A stretch of 64,000 bases of DNA, taken from the NCBI RefSeq assembly GCF_000800455.1, contig NZ_CP007456.1:248001-312000 (forward strand), in the 5' to 3' direction. Shown piece by piece: positions 8,566 through 17,076 of this stretch. Source of the stretch: Bifidobacterium catenulatum PV20-2. GTDB lineage: Bacteria > Actinomycetota > Actinomycetes > Actinomycetales > Bifidobacteriaceae. Position 1 is the stretch's first letter. Each line of letters starts with the position of its first letter. The notes under the pieces are model-generated. The model was not told the origin of the DNA and did no database searches. It worked only from the letters and a program-made list of their open reading frames with translations. Both the position numbers and the translations under genes were made by a program.

Positions 8566-9603
8566 ATGCCTTTTAAGATCAACAACGAAGCGCTTTACCC
8601 GCTCTACAATATGCCTCATACGCAGTTGGCCATCGAATATTGCGTCAAAGTGGTGGAGTTGTGGCCGCTGCAAACCGCGCAGGAGATGGAGAACGACGCC
8701 AAGTATATGGAAGATCTGCAGGTAGGGTTCTCCTGCATGATGGCAAGGGCGTTGCTGCGCTTGCCGGATGAAGTCGACATATCCGTGGCGGAAGCCGTAT
8801 ATGAGGGAATGGATGAGATTCCGGGCTGCGATCCAGCAGTGGTGCAGGCCCTGAAGAAAGCAAATCAGGCGTATGACGTGATGCGCGATTATTCCGAAAC
8901 CAACAATGCCGACCTGTTCTTCAAAGCAGCCGACATTCTGGGCATCTTCATTGACGCCCACGTCGAAAAGAGCATCCGCAGTGTGATGAAAAGCGTCACT
9001 CACCTCATTCGCGGTAGCTCCGGATTCGAATTCGACGGCGAGGTGTCGAAGAACGTCAGCTTCTGCTACGCCACCACAGTCGATCCGTTGCAGCTCACCG
9101 GCCGCTACCTTGCGTCTGTTGCGGTGTGCGACGGACTGATGAATCTCATGTGTGACGGCATTGACGATTTGGGCGAGCAGGTCATACGTATACTGCCGGT
9201 ATTGCTGTACGCCAACGAGCTGTGCGAACAGATGGCCATTCCGCCGACCTGCATGGGTGATGCGGCCCTGCTGCAACTGGTTGAGATGCGCGATTCCATA
9301 CGCCACATGGATGGAATCGTTCCGGTCGAGGTCAATTCCTTCTGCGAGCGGACTTTCCTTATAACCGCAAACATGATGATTCCGCAGGCGGGCTTGGAAT
9401 GGTCGTATCATGCGGATTGCCTGCGCTGGGATCCAAAGAAGGCTGAGCGGGAGGCCAAGGAAGAGGATGAGCGTAAGAGCAAGGAGGCGCTCGCTGAAAA
9501 GTTCAAATTGAAGAAGGACGATTCGGATAATTCGGACGATTCGGACGAAGGCGCGGAAGGCGATGATACGGAAGGTGGAACTTCAGAACGCGATTCGGAA
9601 TAA
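8566..9603 (+). CDS. hypothetical protein with acidic C-terminal tail
   Basis: A 345-residue protein that I do not recognise. It is predicted largely alpha-helical, with no signal peptide or clear membrane segment. Residues 285-315 are rich in Lys and Glu (charged helix). From about 316 the chain becomes a low-complexity acidic tail of Asp, Ser, Glu and Gly repeats. The start is ATG 8566, after GGAGCACGA. It is followed by a strong terminator, and may be co-transcribed with the phosphatase gene. Codon use looks like that of its neighbours, so this is probably a lineage-specific chromosomal gene. Confidence 0.7.
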   Translation: MPFKINNEALYPLYNMPHTQLAIEYCVKVVELWPLQTAQEMENDAKYMEDLQVGFSCMMARALLRLPDEVDISVAEAVYEGMDEIPGCDPAVVQALKKANQAYDVMRDYSETNNADLFFKAADILGIFIDAHVEKSIRSVMKSVTHLIRGSSGFEFDGEVSKNVSFCYATTVDPLQLTGRYLASVAVCDGLMNLMCDGIDDLGEQVIRILPVLLYANELCEQMAIPPTCMGDAALLQLVEMRDSIRHMDGIVPVEVNSFCERTFLITANMMIPQAGLEWSYHADCLRWDPKKAEREAKEEDERKSKEALAEKFKLKKDDSDNSDDSDEGAEGDDTEGGTSERDSE

Positions 9604-9693
9604 TCAAAATACTGCAAAACGGATATTCTGAAAATAAATTTGGAATATGAAATCTCGTCTCGATGTCGAATGATGGTATTGACGTGACAATAT

Positions 9694-9732
9694 AAAAATC
9701 CCGGCACTTGCGACTGCGGTACCGGGATTTTT
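9694..9732 (+). terminator. intrinsic terminator
   Basis: AAAAATCCCGG pairs with CCGGGATTTTT around a loop of about 17 nt. It ends the hypothetical gene. The rest of the 340-bp gap before gltX shows no gene. Confidence 0.85.
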
Positions 9733-9952
9733 AGAGGAATATTACAATACTCTTTCATTACAAAAACCAAAAAAACTGCAGTGTGGAACAATCCCGACGA
9801 ACCTCGAAGAAGAACGGCGCGTCGGATACTCTCGGCAATGTCGGCGTAAGGTCGTACGCATTGTCTGACGGATAAATTCAACGGTGTAGCGAAAAGCGAG
9901 TCGGTGTGTGGGGATGGGTGGCACGTCCGGTTTGCGGGGCACAATGGAACCT

Positions 9953-11473
9953 ATGACTGAAGCTGAAAACACCAAACCGGAACTTCCCGAGAATGTTCGC
10001 GTGCGCTTCTGCCCGTCTCCGACCGGCATTCCGCACGTCGGCATGGTCCGTACCGCACTGTTCAACTGGGCTGAGGCCCGCCATACCAAGGGCACGTTCG
10101 TGTTCCGTATTGAAGATACGGACGCCCAGCGCGACTCCGAGGAAAGCTACAACCAGATCATCGAAGCCCTGAATTGGTTGGGCATCGACTGGGATGAGGG
10201 CATCAACGTGGGCGGTCCCGACGGTCCGTACCGCCAGTCCGAGCGCGGCGACATCTACAAGGATGTCGCAGCCAAGTTGCTCGCAGCCGGCTACGCGTAC
10301 GAATCCTTCTCCACTCCGGAGGAAATCGAAGCCCGCAACGTGGCTGCAGGTCGCCCAAAGGCATTCGGCTACGACGGTTACGATCGCAACCTCACCGAAG
10401 AGCAGAAGGCCGCTTTCCGTGCGGAGGGCCGTAAGCCCGCCCTGCGTATCCGCATGCCCGACGAGGATATCGCGTTCGACGATCTGATCCGTGGCCGCAT
10501 CGAATTCAAGGCCGGTTCCGTGCCGGATTACGTGATCGTGCGCCCGAACGGCGATCCGCTGTACACGCTGACCAATCCGGTCGACGATGCCATGATGAAC
10601 ATCAACGTGGTGCTGCGTGGCGAAGATCTGCTGAGCTCCACTCCGCGTCAGATCGTGCTCTACCGTTACCTGATCGAGCTGGGCGTGGCCAAGGAGATGC
10701 CGCTGTTCGGCCACATGCCGTACGTAATGGGCCAGGGCAACAAGAAGCTTTCCAAGCGCGATCCGGAATCCAACCTGTTCCTGCATCGCGACAACGGCTT
10801 CATTCGCGAAGGCCTGTTGAACTACCTGGCGCTGCTGGGCTGGTCCATCGCCGCCGACCGCGACGTGTTCTCCATGGAAGAGATGATCGAGAAGTTCGAC
10901 GTGCGTGACGTCAAGGCCAATCCGGCCCGCTTCGACATCGACAAGGCCATTTCCATCAACGCCGAACACATTCGCATGCTCGAACCGCAGGACTTCCTAA
11001 ACCGTGCCGTGCCGTATCTGAACCGTGACGGCGTGGTTTCCGCCGATTCTTGGGATGCGCTGACCGACCGTGAGCGCGAAGTGCTGTCCGCTTCCGTGGA
11101 TCTCGTGCAGCCGCGCGTGCGTCTGCTGGGCGAGGTTGCGGGCATGGTCAGCTCGCTGCTCTCTACCGAGGGCTATATCGAGCCTGACGACGATGCCAAG
11201 AAGCAGTTGAAGGATTCCGCTCCGGCGGTGCTCGACGCCGCCATTGCCGCGCTTTCCGCTGTCGATGAGGCTGATTGGAAGACCGACTTTCTGCATGAGA
11301 CGCTGAACAAGGCGCTGATCGAGGATGGCGGTTACAAGCCGCGTCTGGCATTCGGCCCTGTGCGCGTGGCCATGAGCGGCCGCCGCGTGTCTCCGCCGCT
11401 GTTCGAATCCATGGAGATCGTCGGCAAGGAGATTGCCGTCGCTCGCCTGCAGGGTTTGCGCGAGCACCTGTGA
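9953..11473 (+). CDS. gltX: glutamyl-tRNA synthetase
   Basis: A class I aminoacyl-tRNA synthetase of about 506 residues charging tRNA-Glu. The HIGH-type motif is in [15 protein letters not shown] near the N-terminus. [16 protein letters not shown] is the GluRS-specific block, and [11 protein letters not shown] is the KMSKS-like loop. The start could be ATG 9953 (MTEAENTK) or 9944 (MEPMTEA); neither has a strong ribosome site, and a GGGGC run precedes 9944. A tRNA-Glu and a tRNA-Gln gene lie immediately downstream, after the gltX terminator. Whether it also mischarges tRNA-Gln, as in organisms using the GatCAB route, cannot be read from the sequence. Confidence 0.95.
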   Translation: MTEAENTKPELPENVRVRFCPSPTGIPHVGMVRTALFNWAEARHTKGTFVFRIEDTDAQRDSEESYNQIIEALNWLGIDWDEGINVGGPDGPYRQSERGDIYKDVAAKLLAAGYAYESFSTPEEIEARNVAAGRPKAFGYDGYDRNLTEEQKAAFRAEGRKPALRIRMPDEDIAFDDLIRGRIEFKAGSVPDYVIVRPNGDPLYTLTNPVDDAMMNINVVLRGEDLLSSTPRQIVLYRYLIELGVAKEMPLFGHMPYVMGQGNKKLSKRDPESNLFLHRDNGFIREGLLNYLALLGWSIAADRDVFSMEEMIEKFDVRDVKANPARFDIDKAISINAEHIRMLEPQDFLNRAVPYLNRDGVVSADSWDALTDREREVLSASVDLVQPRVRLLGEVAGMVSSLLSTEGYIEPDDDAKKQLKDSAPAVLDAAIAALSAVDEADWKTDFLHETLNKALIEDGGYKPRLAFGPVRVAMSGRRVSPPLFESMEIVGKEIAVARLQGLREHL

Positions 11474-11512
11474 TGCGCTGATTCGTGCGTTTGCATGATT
11501 GCATGACTGTTG

Positions 11513-11545
11513 ACCCGCTGGAATGTTTTGTTCCAGCGGGTTTTG
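11513..11545 (+). terminator. intrinsic terminator after gltX
   Basis: ACCCGCTGGAA and TTCCAGCGGGT form an 11-bp perfect stem followed by a T-rich run. Confidence 0.88.
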
Positions 11546-11599
11546 TTGTTCCTGAAATGATGCTCAAGAATGGCGGAAAATGGTGCGACACGCCGTGAC

Positions 11600-11628
11600 T
11601 TGCGCACTTCTGAGGATTCGCGTATATT
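11600..11628 (+). promoter_or_regulatory. sigma70-type promoter for the tRNA pair
   Basis: TTGCGC (11600-11605), a 17-nt spacer and TATATT (11623-11628) lie about 50 nt upstream of tRNA-Glu. Confidence 0.6.
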
Positions 11629-11679
11629 TATCACTCGTTGCGGTTCACGGCTTGGCTGAGAATCACAGCGATAACTCAA

Positions 11680-11752
11680 GCCCCCGTCGTCTAGCGGTCT
11701 AGGACTACGCCCTCTCACGGCGCCAACACCGGTTCAAATCCGGTCGGGGGTA
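11680..11752 (+). tRNA. tRNA-Glu (anticodon CTC)
   Basis: A 73-nt cloverleaf. The acceptor stem GCCCCCG pairs with CGGGGGT, the D-arm includes TCTAGCGGTCTAGGA, and the anticodon stem CGCC/GGCG encloses CTC. The T-arm contains GGTTCAAATCC and the discriminator is A. CCA is not encoded. Confidence 0.95.
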
Positions 11753-11790
11753 CGACGGACAACTTTTCGGAGTTGCCACGCCTGCCAAAT

Positions 11791-11865
11791 TGGGATGTGG
11801 TGTAATTGGCAACACAGCTGATTCTGGTTCAGCCATTCTTGGTTCGAGTCCAGGCATCCCAGCCA
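11791..11865 (+). tRNA. tRNA-Gln (anticodon CTG)
   Basis: A 75-nt cloverleaf including an encoded CCA. The acceptor stem TGGGATG pairs with CATCCCA, the anticodon stem GCTGA/TCAGC encloses CTG, and the T-loop has GGTTCGAGTCC. It lies 38 nt after tRNA-Glu, probably on one transcript. Confidence 0.95.
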
Positions 11866-11868
11866 ATG

Positions 11869-11893
11869 ACCCTCGCGGATGCGAGGGTTTTTT
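11869..11893 (+). terminator. intrinsic terminator of the tRNA transcript
   Basis: ACCCTCGC and GCGAGGGT form an 8-bp stem with a 4-nt loop, followed by a run of T residues. It starts four nucleotides after tRNA-Gln CCA. Confidence 0.9.
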
Positions 11894-11957
11894 GTTTTTC
11901 GCAAGTATAGTCTGTCACTATGACACGGTCCAAGAAAGTTGCACTACCCTAGGAAAC

Positions 11958-13394
11958 ATGACTGAATTGCAGAACGCAGCAAAAGCCGCGGCCACGCGAC
12001 CGCGCATCCAACCGGCGGAAGAAGGAGACGATCGCCCACTTTCCGTATCCGCGCGACTGGGGCGACTGCAATTCCACCAATCCGGCAAATTCCGTGTGCT
12101 GCAGCTTACCGACATCCAAGACGGGCCGAAAGTCAGCAAAGACACCGTCAAACTTATCGAAGCGTCGCTGGACGTCACACGGCCGGACATTGTTATCTTC
12201 ACCGGCAATCAGATCGCAGGATACGATTCCGCATACGCGCAAACCACGCGCAAGCGTCGCTGGAGCGCTCCTGTCGGAACTGCGCGCGAGGCTGACTCAT
12301 CCAAGTCTTCTGAAGCGTCAGAACGGTTCGAAGCCGCACTGGAATGTACACGCGCATCCGTGCGCGCCACCGTCGAACAGCTCGTGCGTCCGCTTGCCGA
12401 CCGTGGCATTCCGTGGGCGGTAACCTTCGGCAATCATGATTTTCAGTGCGGGTTGGGCAATGCGGAAATCGAAAGCATTTGCAGGGAATTTCCCGGATGC
12501 CTGAATCCTGATCCTGCGCGACTTCAGGCGGAGCAATATTTGCCGAGCCAACGCGTGTTTGTCTGTGAGCCGGGCACATTCGCGTTGCCGGTTTCCGACG
12601 TGGATCATACGACGTCCGTGCTTGGCCTGGTATTGCTGGATTCAGGCGATTACGCACGTTCCGGCGGATACGGAAGCCCGTCCGCGGAGGCGTTGCGATT
12701 CCTTGCCGAAGTGCCGGAAATGATGGCCACGCAATCTCAGAAACAGGTAGAATTGCACGAAACCGCGCAATCGCAGGAACAGGCGGTGCCGTGCATGGTA
12801 TTTCAGCATTTTCCGGTGCAACAGTATTACCAACTGTTGAAGCCGGCTGCGGCGAATGCGGCGCGCGCGATCGAAGGCTACCGCAATTACGCTGGGAAAC
12901 ACTACGTTTTGGACGAGGAGAAAACGCTTCCCGGCAGTTATTTGGGGGAGGGCATCAGCTGTCCCGACGTCGACAGCGGCGAATTTGCAATTTTAGAGCA
13001 ATACGGATATTTCGCGATTTCCGCGGGGCATGATCACCGCAATGCGTTCGTTGGAACGGTACCGATTTCGCAGAATTCCGCTGATGCGCAGACGGCGAAG
13101 GTTCCACCGAAGGTGATTGACGGGCTGATGATGATCGCGTCGCCCACCAGCGGTTTCGGATCGTACGGTCCGGTGCCGCAGAAGAGGGCCGCACGTCTGA
13201 TTGAGTTCGACATTCGACATCCGTACGAGCCGCGCACGCAGCTACTGGAATACGGCGAATTGGTGGGCAAGCCGAGCGCGGGCAAGGCGTACGCATACGG
13301 TATGACCAGCGAGTCGAAGCCCGAATCCGAAGGCGTGGATCTGCTGCATAGGTCAACTTGGTGGAGCAAACTGCTGTCTTGGCTGTGCAAGTGA
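11958..13394 (+). CDS. calcineurin-like metallophosphoesterase
   Basis: A 478-residue dinuclear-metal phosphoesterase. The metal-ligand blocks are VLQLTDIQDGP (D-x-x), an FTGNQ segment at the position of the usual GD motif, VTFGNHDFQ (GNHD), VFQHFP (histidine block) and SAGHDHRNAF (GHDH). The order fits the Dcr2/purple-acid-phosphatase-like group found in fungi, plants and many bacteria. There is no signal peptide, so it is probably cytoplasmic. The frame extends upstream to 11790, but that part is tRNA-Gln. ATG 11958 with AGGAAAC upstream is therefore chosen. The FTGNQ variant (Asp replaced by Asn) may alter metal binding. The substrate is unknown. Confidence 0.85.
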   Translation: MTELQNAAKAAATRPRIQPAEEGDDRPLSVSARLGRLQFHQSGKFRVLQLTDIQDGPKVSKDTVKLIEASLDVTRPDIVIFTGNQIAGYDSAYAQTTRKRRWSAPVGTAREADSSKSSEASERFEAALECTRASVRATVEQLVRPLADRGIPWAVTFGNHDFQCGLGNAEIESICREFPGCLNPDPARLQAEQYLPSQRVFVCEPGTFALPVSDVDHTTSVLGLVLLDSGDYARSGGYGSPSAEALRFLAEVPEMMATQSQKQVELHETAQSQEQAVPCMVFQHFPVQQYYQLLKPAAANAARAIEGYRNYAGKHYVLDEEKTLPGSYLGEGISCPDVDSGEFAILEQYGYFAISAGHDHRNAFVGTVPISQNSADAQTAKVPPKVIDGLMMIASPTSGFGSYGPVPQKRAARLIEFDIRHPYEPRTQLLEYGELVGKPSAGKAYAYGMTSESKPESEGVDLLHRSTWWSKLLSWLCK

Positions 13395-13507
13395 ACGGCA
13401 GTCGCGGCAAATGAAAACCACAAAACGAAAAACCGTGCCTTGCATGCGCTGCAAAGCACAGTCGAAAAGCTTGCGAAGCTGTACGGTCGTAAAACCGTAA
13501 CCGCCTG

Positions 13508-14329
13508 TCAGCGGCCGGAAGAAGCCTTAATCAGGGCGTCGGTCAGATATTTACCGGCAGCCATAACCAGCGGGGCGTAACGGCGTCCGGGATTGGACCC
13601 CATACGACCGTCCGGACCGGAAATCGAAATCGCGGCAATCACTTGGCCGGAAGCATTGCGAATCGGCGCGGAAATCGAGCATACGCCCTCATCGCGCTCG
13701 TTCACGGATTCAGCCCAACCGCGCTTGCGCACGGCGGTAAGCTTGGACGCGGTGAACTTGGCGTGGCGCAACCCCTGATGCAGGCGTTCAGAATCCTCCC
13801 AAGCCAGCAGAATCTGGGCTGCGGAACCGGCCGCCATCGACAGCATCGCACCAACCGGAATGGAATCGCGCAAACCGGATGCGCGCTCCACAGCGGCGAT
13901 GCACACGCGCATATCGCCCTGACGGCGGTAAATCTGCGCGGATTCGCCGGTACGATCCAGCAACGTCTGCAAAATCGGTGCGGCTGCGGTCAGCAAACGA
14001 TCTTCGCCGGCGGCTGCGGCCAATTCCGCAAAACGCGAACCAAGCACGAAACGGCCATGTTGATCACGCAACACAAAACGGTGACGCTCCAGCGCAATCG
14101 CCAGTCGATGCGCGGTCGGTCGAGCCAGGCCCGTTGAGGAAACCAGCTGTCCGAGCGTTGCCGGACCGGATTCAAGCGCGTCAAGGATTTTGACGGTCTT
14201 GTCAAGCACGCCCACGCCGGAATGAATCTCGTTGCTTTGAGAAGACGTCGTGTGGTGGGTCTCAGCTTGAAGCTCAGTCTCATCCGACTGCGATTCAGGC
14301 ATGGTGGTGCTTGTATTCGAAGAAGTCAT
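13508..14329 (-). CDS. ltbR: IclR-family regulator, LtbR-like, divergent from leuCD
   Basis: A 273-residue transcription factor. Residues about 40-100 form the IclR winged helix (LDALESGPATLGQLVSSTGL, then ARPTAHRLAIALERH). The rest is the ligand-binding IclR domain, ending RRYAPLVMAAGKYLTDAL. Gene order matches the corynebacterial regulator LtbR, which represses leuCD and other leucine and tryptophan genes from a divergent position (established for Corynebacterium). The N-terminal 35 residues are a Ser/Thr/Glu-rich disordered lead. Start ATG 14329 is the first in the open frame; no good ribosome site could be singled out. The name is inferred from context plus family. Confidence 0.85.
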   Translation of the reverse strand: MTSSNTSTTMPESQSDETELQAETHHTTSSQSNEIHSGVGVLDKTVKILDALESGPATLGQLVSSTGLARPTAHRLAIALERHRFVLRDQHGRFVLGSRFAELAAAAGEDRLLTAAAPILQTLLDRTGESAQIYRRQGDMRVCIAAVERASGLRDSIPVGAMLSMAAGSAAQILLAWEDSERLHQGLRHAKFTASKLTAVRKRGWAESVNERDEGVCSISAPIRNASGQVIAAISISGPDGRMGSNPGRRYAPLVMAAGKYLTDALIKASSGR

Positions 14330-14679
14330 AAGAGGGATTATGCCATCTCACATATTGAAATGCAAAATGTATGCAATGTCGGACTGCGGTAAAGCAGAAA
14401 TTTTCTAACTTTTACTCAGTAAAGGAAAAGTTGGGAAAATGCTGATTTTTCAACGATTATGTTGGCTCATACGGAGAGATATGTCGCATTTTGCGTGTTT
14501 TTAGCGTGAATTAACGTGAACTCGACGCATGCATGATACGTGCGTTGCATGCAAGTATCTCATATACCGGCATAGACGCATTCGAACCGGGCTCAAACAC
14601 CATAGGCTTATAGCACGAACAGCGCGGGTTGGCAATACCTGCGAGGAAAAAGCGAGGAAAAATCCGAGGAGGTCCCGCA
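14330..14679. promoter_or_regulatory. divergent ltbR/leuC control region with dyads
   Basis: This 350-bp gap holds a perfect 13-bp palindrome TTTACT-C-AGTAAA at 14411-14423. It also holds two GCATGC cores 20 bp apart (14527-14532 and 14547-14552), the second inside TTGCATGCAA. These are the best candidate LtbR or other operators. No leucine-rich leader peptide is visible, so attenuation of the classic leu type is not supported. Confidence 0.55.
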
Positions 14680-16083
14680 ATGGGAACGACATTGGCCGAG
14701 AAGGTCTGGGCCGATCATTTGGTACGCAGGGGTAGTGATGGGGCTCCCGACTTGCTGTACATTGATCTGATGCTCATGCACGAAGTCACCAGTCCGCAGG
14801 CATTCGAAGGCTTGCGATTGGCCGGACGCAAGCCGCGTCACCTTGACCAGCTGATCGCAACGGAAGATCACAACACTCCGACTGCCGACATCGACCGCCC
14901 GAATCCGGATAAGATCTCTGCGCTGCAGCTGAGCACGCTCGAAAAGAACTGCAAGGATTTCGGCGTACGTCTGTGCCCGCTGGGAGACGCCGATCAGGGC
15001 GTGGTGCACGCGTTCGCGCCGGTGCTGGGTCTGACGCAGCCGGGCATGACGATTGTGTGCGGCGATTCGCACACCTCCACGCACGGCGCGTTCGGTGCCA
15101 TGGCCATCGGCATCGGCACCTCCGAAGTCGAACATGTTATGGCAACGCAGACCCTGAGCTTGAAGCCGTTCAAGACCATGGCCGTGAATATCGAAGGTGG
15201 GCTGCCGAAGGGCGTCACCGCAAAAGACATTATTCTTGCGATTATCGCGAAGATCGGCACTGGTGGCGGCCAGGGGCACGTCATTGAATATCGTGGCGAG
15301 GCCATCAAGAAACTGTCGATGGACGCACGCATGACCATCTGCAACATGTCGATCGAAGCAGGCGCCCGCGCCGGTATGATCGCGCCGGACGAAGTGACGT
15401 TCGAATACCTGAAGGGCCGCCCGCACGCGCCGGAAGGCGAAATGTGGGACAGAGCCGTCGAATACTGGAAGACGCTGAAAACCGACGATGACGCCGTGTT
15501 CGACAAGGAAGTGACCATCAAGGCTGAAGATCTCGAACCGTACGTGACTTGGGGCACCAATCCGGGCCAGGGCATCAAGATCTCCGGCGTGGTGCCGGAT
15601 CCGGCCTCGTTCAACGACGAAACTGAGCGCACTGCGGCCGAGCGTGCCATTGCCTACATGGGTTTGACTCCGGGCACGCCCATCAAAGACATTGCTGTGG
15701 ATACCGTGTTCATCGGCTCCTGCACCAACGGACGCCTTGAGGATCTGCGCGTGGCCGCCTCCATTATGAAGGGGCATCACAAAGCCGAGAACATTCACCG
15801 CGTGCTCGTGGTGCCGGCCTCCTCGCGTGTGCGCCTGCAGGCGGAAAAGGAAGGACTCGACAAGATATTCAAGGACTTCGGTGCCGAATGGCGTAACGCC
15901 GGATGCTCCATGTGCCTGGGCATGAACCCCGACAAGATGGTGGCCCGCGAACGTTCCATTTCCACGTCGAACCGCAACTTCGAAGGCCGTCAGGGCAAGG
16001 GATCGCGTACGCACTTGGCATCGCCGGCAGTCGCCGCAGCAACCGCCATCCGCGGTACCATCTCGTCTCCGGCCGACCTGTGA
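14680..16083 (+). CDS. leuC: 3-isopropylmalate dehydratase large subunit
   Basis: A 467-residue aconitase-superfamily subunit that, with LeuD, isomerises 2-isopropylmalate to 3-isopropylmalate in leucine synthesis. The iron-sulfur ligands are Cys348 (GSCTNGR), Cys409 and Cys412 ([10 protein letters not shown]). [13 protein letters not shown] is the substrate-binding block. The start is ATG 14680 ([10 protein letters not shown]) because GAGGAGG stands 7 nt upstream; the frame open to 14629 has no family resemblance. leuD follows after 81 nt, with a small GGAAATCC/GGATTTCC hairpin in between. Confidence 0.97.
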   Translation: MGTTLAEKVWADHLVRRGSDGAPDLLYIDLMLMHEVTSPQAFEGLRLAGRKPRHLDQLIATEDHNTPTADIDRPNPDKISALQLSTLEKNCKDFGVRLCPLGDADQGVVHAFAPVLGLTQPGMTIVCGDSHTSTHGAFGAMAIGIGTSEVEHVMATQTLSLKPFKTMAVNIEGGLPKGVTAKDIILAIIAKIGTGGGQGHVIEYRGEAIKKLSMDARMTICNMSIEAGARAGMIAPDEVTFEYLKGRPHAPEGEMWDRAVEYWKTLKTDDDAVFDKEVTIKAEDLEPYVTWGTNPGQGIKISGVVPDPASFNDETERTAAERAIAYMGLTPGTPIKDIAVDTVFIGSCTNGRLEDLRVAASIMKGHHKAENIHRVLVVPASSRVRLQAEKEGLDKIFKDFGAEWRNAGCSMCLGMNPDKMVARERSISTSNRNFEGRQGKGSRTHLASPAVAAATAIRGTISSPADL

Positions 16084-16164
16084 ATACTTGGAAATCCTCG
16101 AAAAAACTCGGAAAATCTTGGATTTCCGGCATCCTGTGAATCGTAAATCGAAAGAAATGTTGAA

Positions 16165-16854
16165 ATGGAAAAACTGACTGCTCTTACCGGCGTGGCCGTG
16201 CCGCTTCGCCGCTCCAACGTCGATACCGACCAGATTATTCCCGCTGTGTTTTTGAAGCGCGTGCAGAAGTCCGGTTTTGACGACGCGCTGTTCTACGCAT
16301 GGCGTCGCGATCCGGAATTCGTGCTCAACCAGCCGGAATACAAGCAGGGCAAGATTCTCGTTGCCGGACCGGATTTCGGCATCGGCTCTTCGCGTGAACA
16401 TGCCGTGTGGGCGCTGCACGATTACGGTTTTCGTGTGGTGATTTCGTCTCGTTTCGCCGACATTTTCTACGGCAACACCGCGAAGAACGGCGTGCTGGCT
16501 GCGATTATGCCGCAGGAATCCGTTGAGCTGCTGTGGAAGCTGCTCGACGAGGAGCCGGGCCGTGAAATGACCGTGAGCCTAGAGGATCGCACGGTGACGT
16601 GCGGTGATGTGACGCTGCCGTTCGAGGTGAACGACTACACCCGTTGGCGTTTGATGAACGGCTACGACGACATCGATCTGACGTTGCAGCATGAAGACGA
16701 TATCGTGGCATACGAGAAGATGCGTGCTGAAAAGTTCCCATTCAAGCCGAAGACGCTGCCGGTCAAGCGCGAACCGGAGCAGACGATCGCTTCCGCGCGC
16801 GAAGGCGAATACCCGGATTGGCAGGGTCCGCTTGCCGATCGCGGCATTATCTGA
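16165..16854 (+). CDS. leuD: 3-isopropylmalate dehydratase small subunit
   Basis: A 229-residue swivel-domain subunit partnering LeuC. Diagnostic blocks are the N-terminal [18 protein letters not shown], then [17 protein letters not shown] and [18 protein letters not shown]. Length is at the long end for bacterial LeuD, with a polar C-terminal extension. It is co-directional with leuC and ends in a strong terminator at 16901. Regulation is expected to be shared with leuC. Confidence 0.97.
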   Translation: MEKLTALTGVAVPLRRSNVDTDQIIPAVFLKRVQKSGFDDALFYAWRRDPEFVLNQPEYKQGKILVAGPDFGIGSSREHAVWALHDYGFRVVISSRFADIFYGNTAKNGVLAAIMPQESVELLWKLLDEEPGREMTVSLEDRTVTCGDVTLPFEVNDYTRWRLMNGYDDIDLTLQHEDDIVAYEKMRAEKFPFKPKTLPVKREPEQTIASAREGEYPDWQGPLADRGII

Positions 16855-16900
16855 GTTGGTTAGAGCTGTGGTCTCTTAGCTTTCGTGGCTTGTTAGCTTC

Positions 16901-16950
16901 AGGCTGGTGTGTTTCGTTCCGTGATGGAGCGGGCCGCACCAGCCTTTTCT
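16901..16950 (+). terminator. intrinsic terminator after leuD
   Basis: AGGCTGGTG pairs with CACCAGCCT and is followed by TTTTCTTTT. It directly abuts the -35 box of the next promoter. Confidence 0.88.
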
Positions 16951-16951
16951 T

Positions 16952-16980
16952 TTGCCGTCGCTTTTTGGAGAGGCTACAAT
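16952..16980 (+). promoter_or_regulatory. promoter of the AlbA_2 gene
   Basis: TTGCCG at 16952-16957, an exact 17-nt spacer, and TACAAT at 16975-16980. Transcription should begin near 16987, inside the iteron cluster. Confidence 0.65.
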
Positions 16981-17040
16981 AAAAGCGGTGATAAATTTAC
17001 GAAAAGCGACGGTAAATTCTAAAAGCGGTGGTAAAATTGC
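16981..17040 (+). repeat. three iterons at the start of the AlbA_2 transcript
   Basis: Three direct repeats of about 18-20 bp begin at 16981, 17002 and 17021 (steps of 21 and 19). The consensus is AAAAGCGGTGGTAAAATT. They begin immediately after the -10 box, a position where a bound protein would block initiation. The likely ligand is the adjacent gene's product (inference). Confidence 0.7.
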
Positions 17041-17076
17041 TGGTAGCGCACAATGCTGAGTGGAAAGGCGGTGGCA

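Noticed and set aside
11790..11957. N-terminal extension of the metallophosphoesterase
   Set aside because: This part of the frame is tRNA-Gln and its terminator; the start at 11958 has a ribosome site and leads into the domain.
14330..14680. A leucine attenuator leader upstream of leuC
   Set aside because: No short open frame with a leucine-codon run and no terminator/antiterminator pair is seen.
14608..16419. A 603-codon minus-strand open frame opposite leuC
   Set aside because: Antisense to leuC, rich in His and Arg as shadow frames of GC-biased genes are, with no recognisable family.
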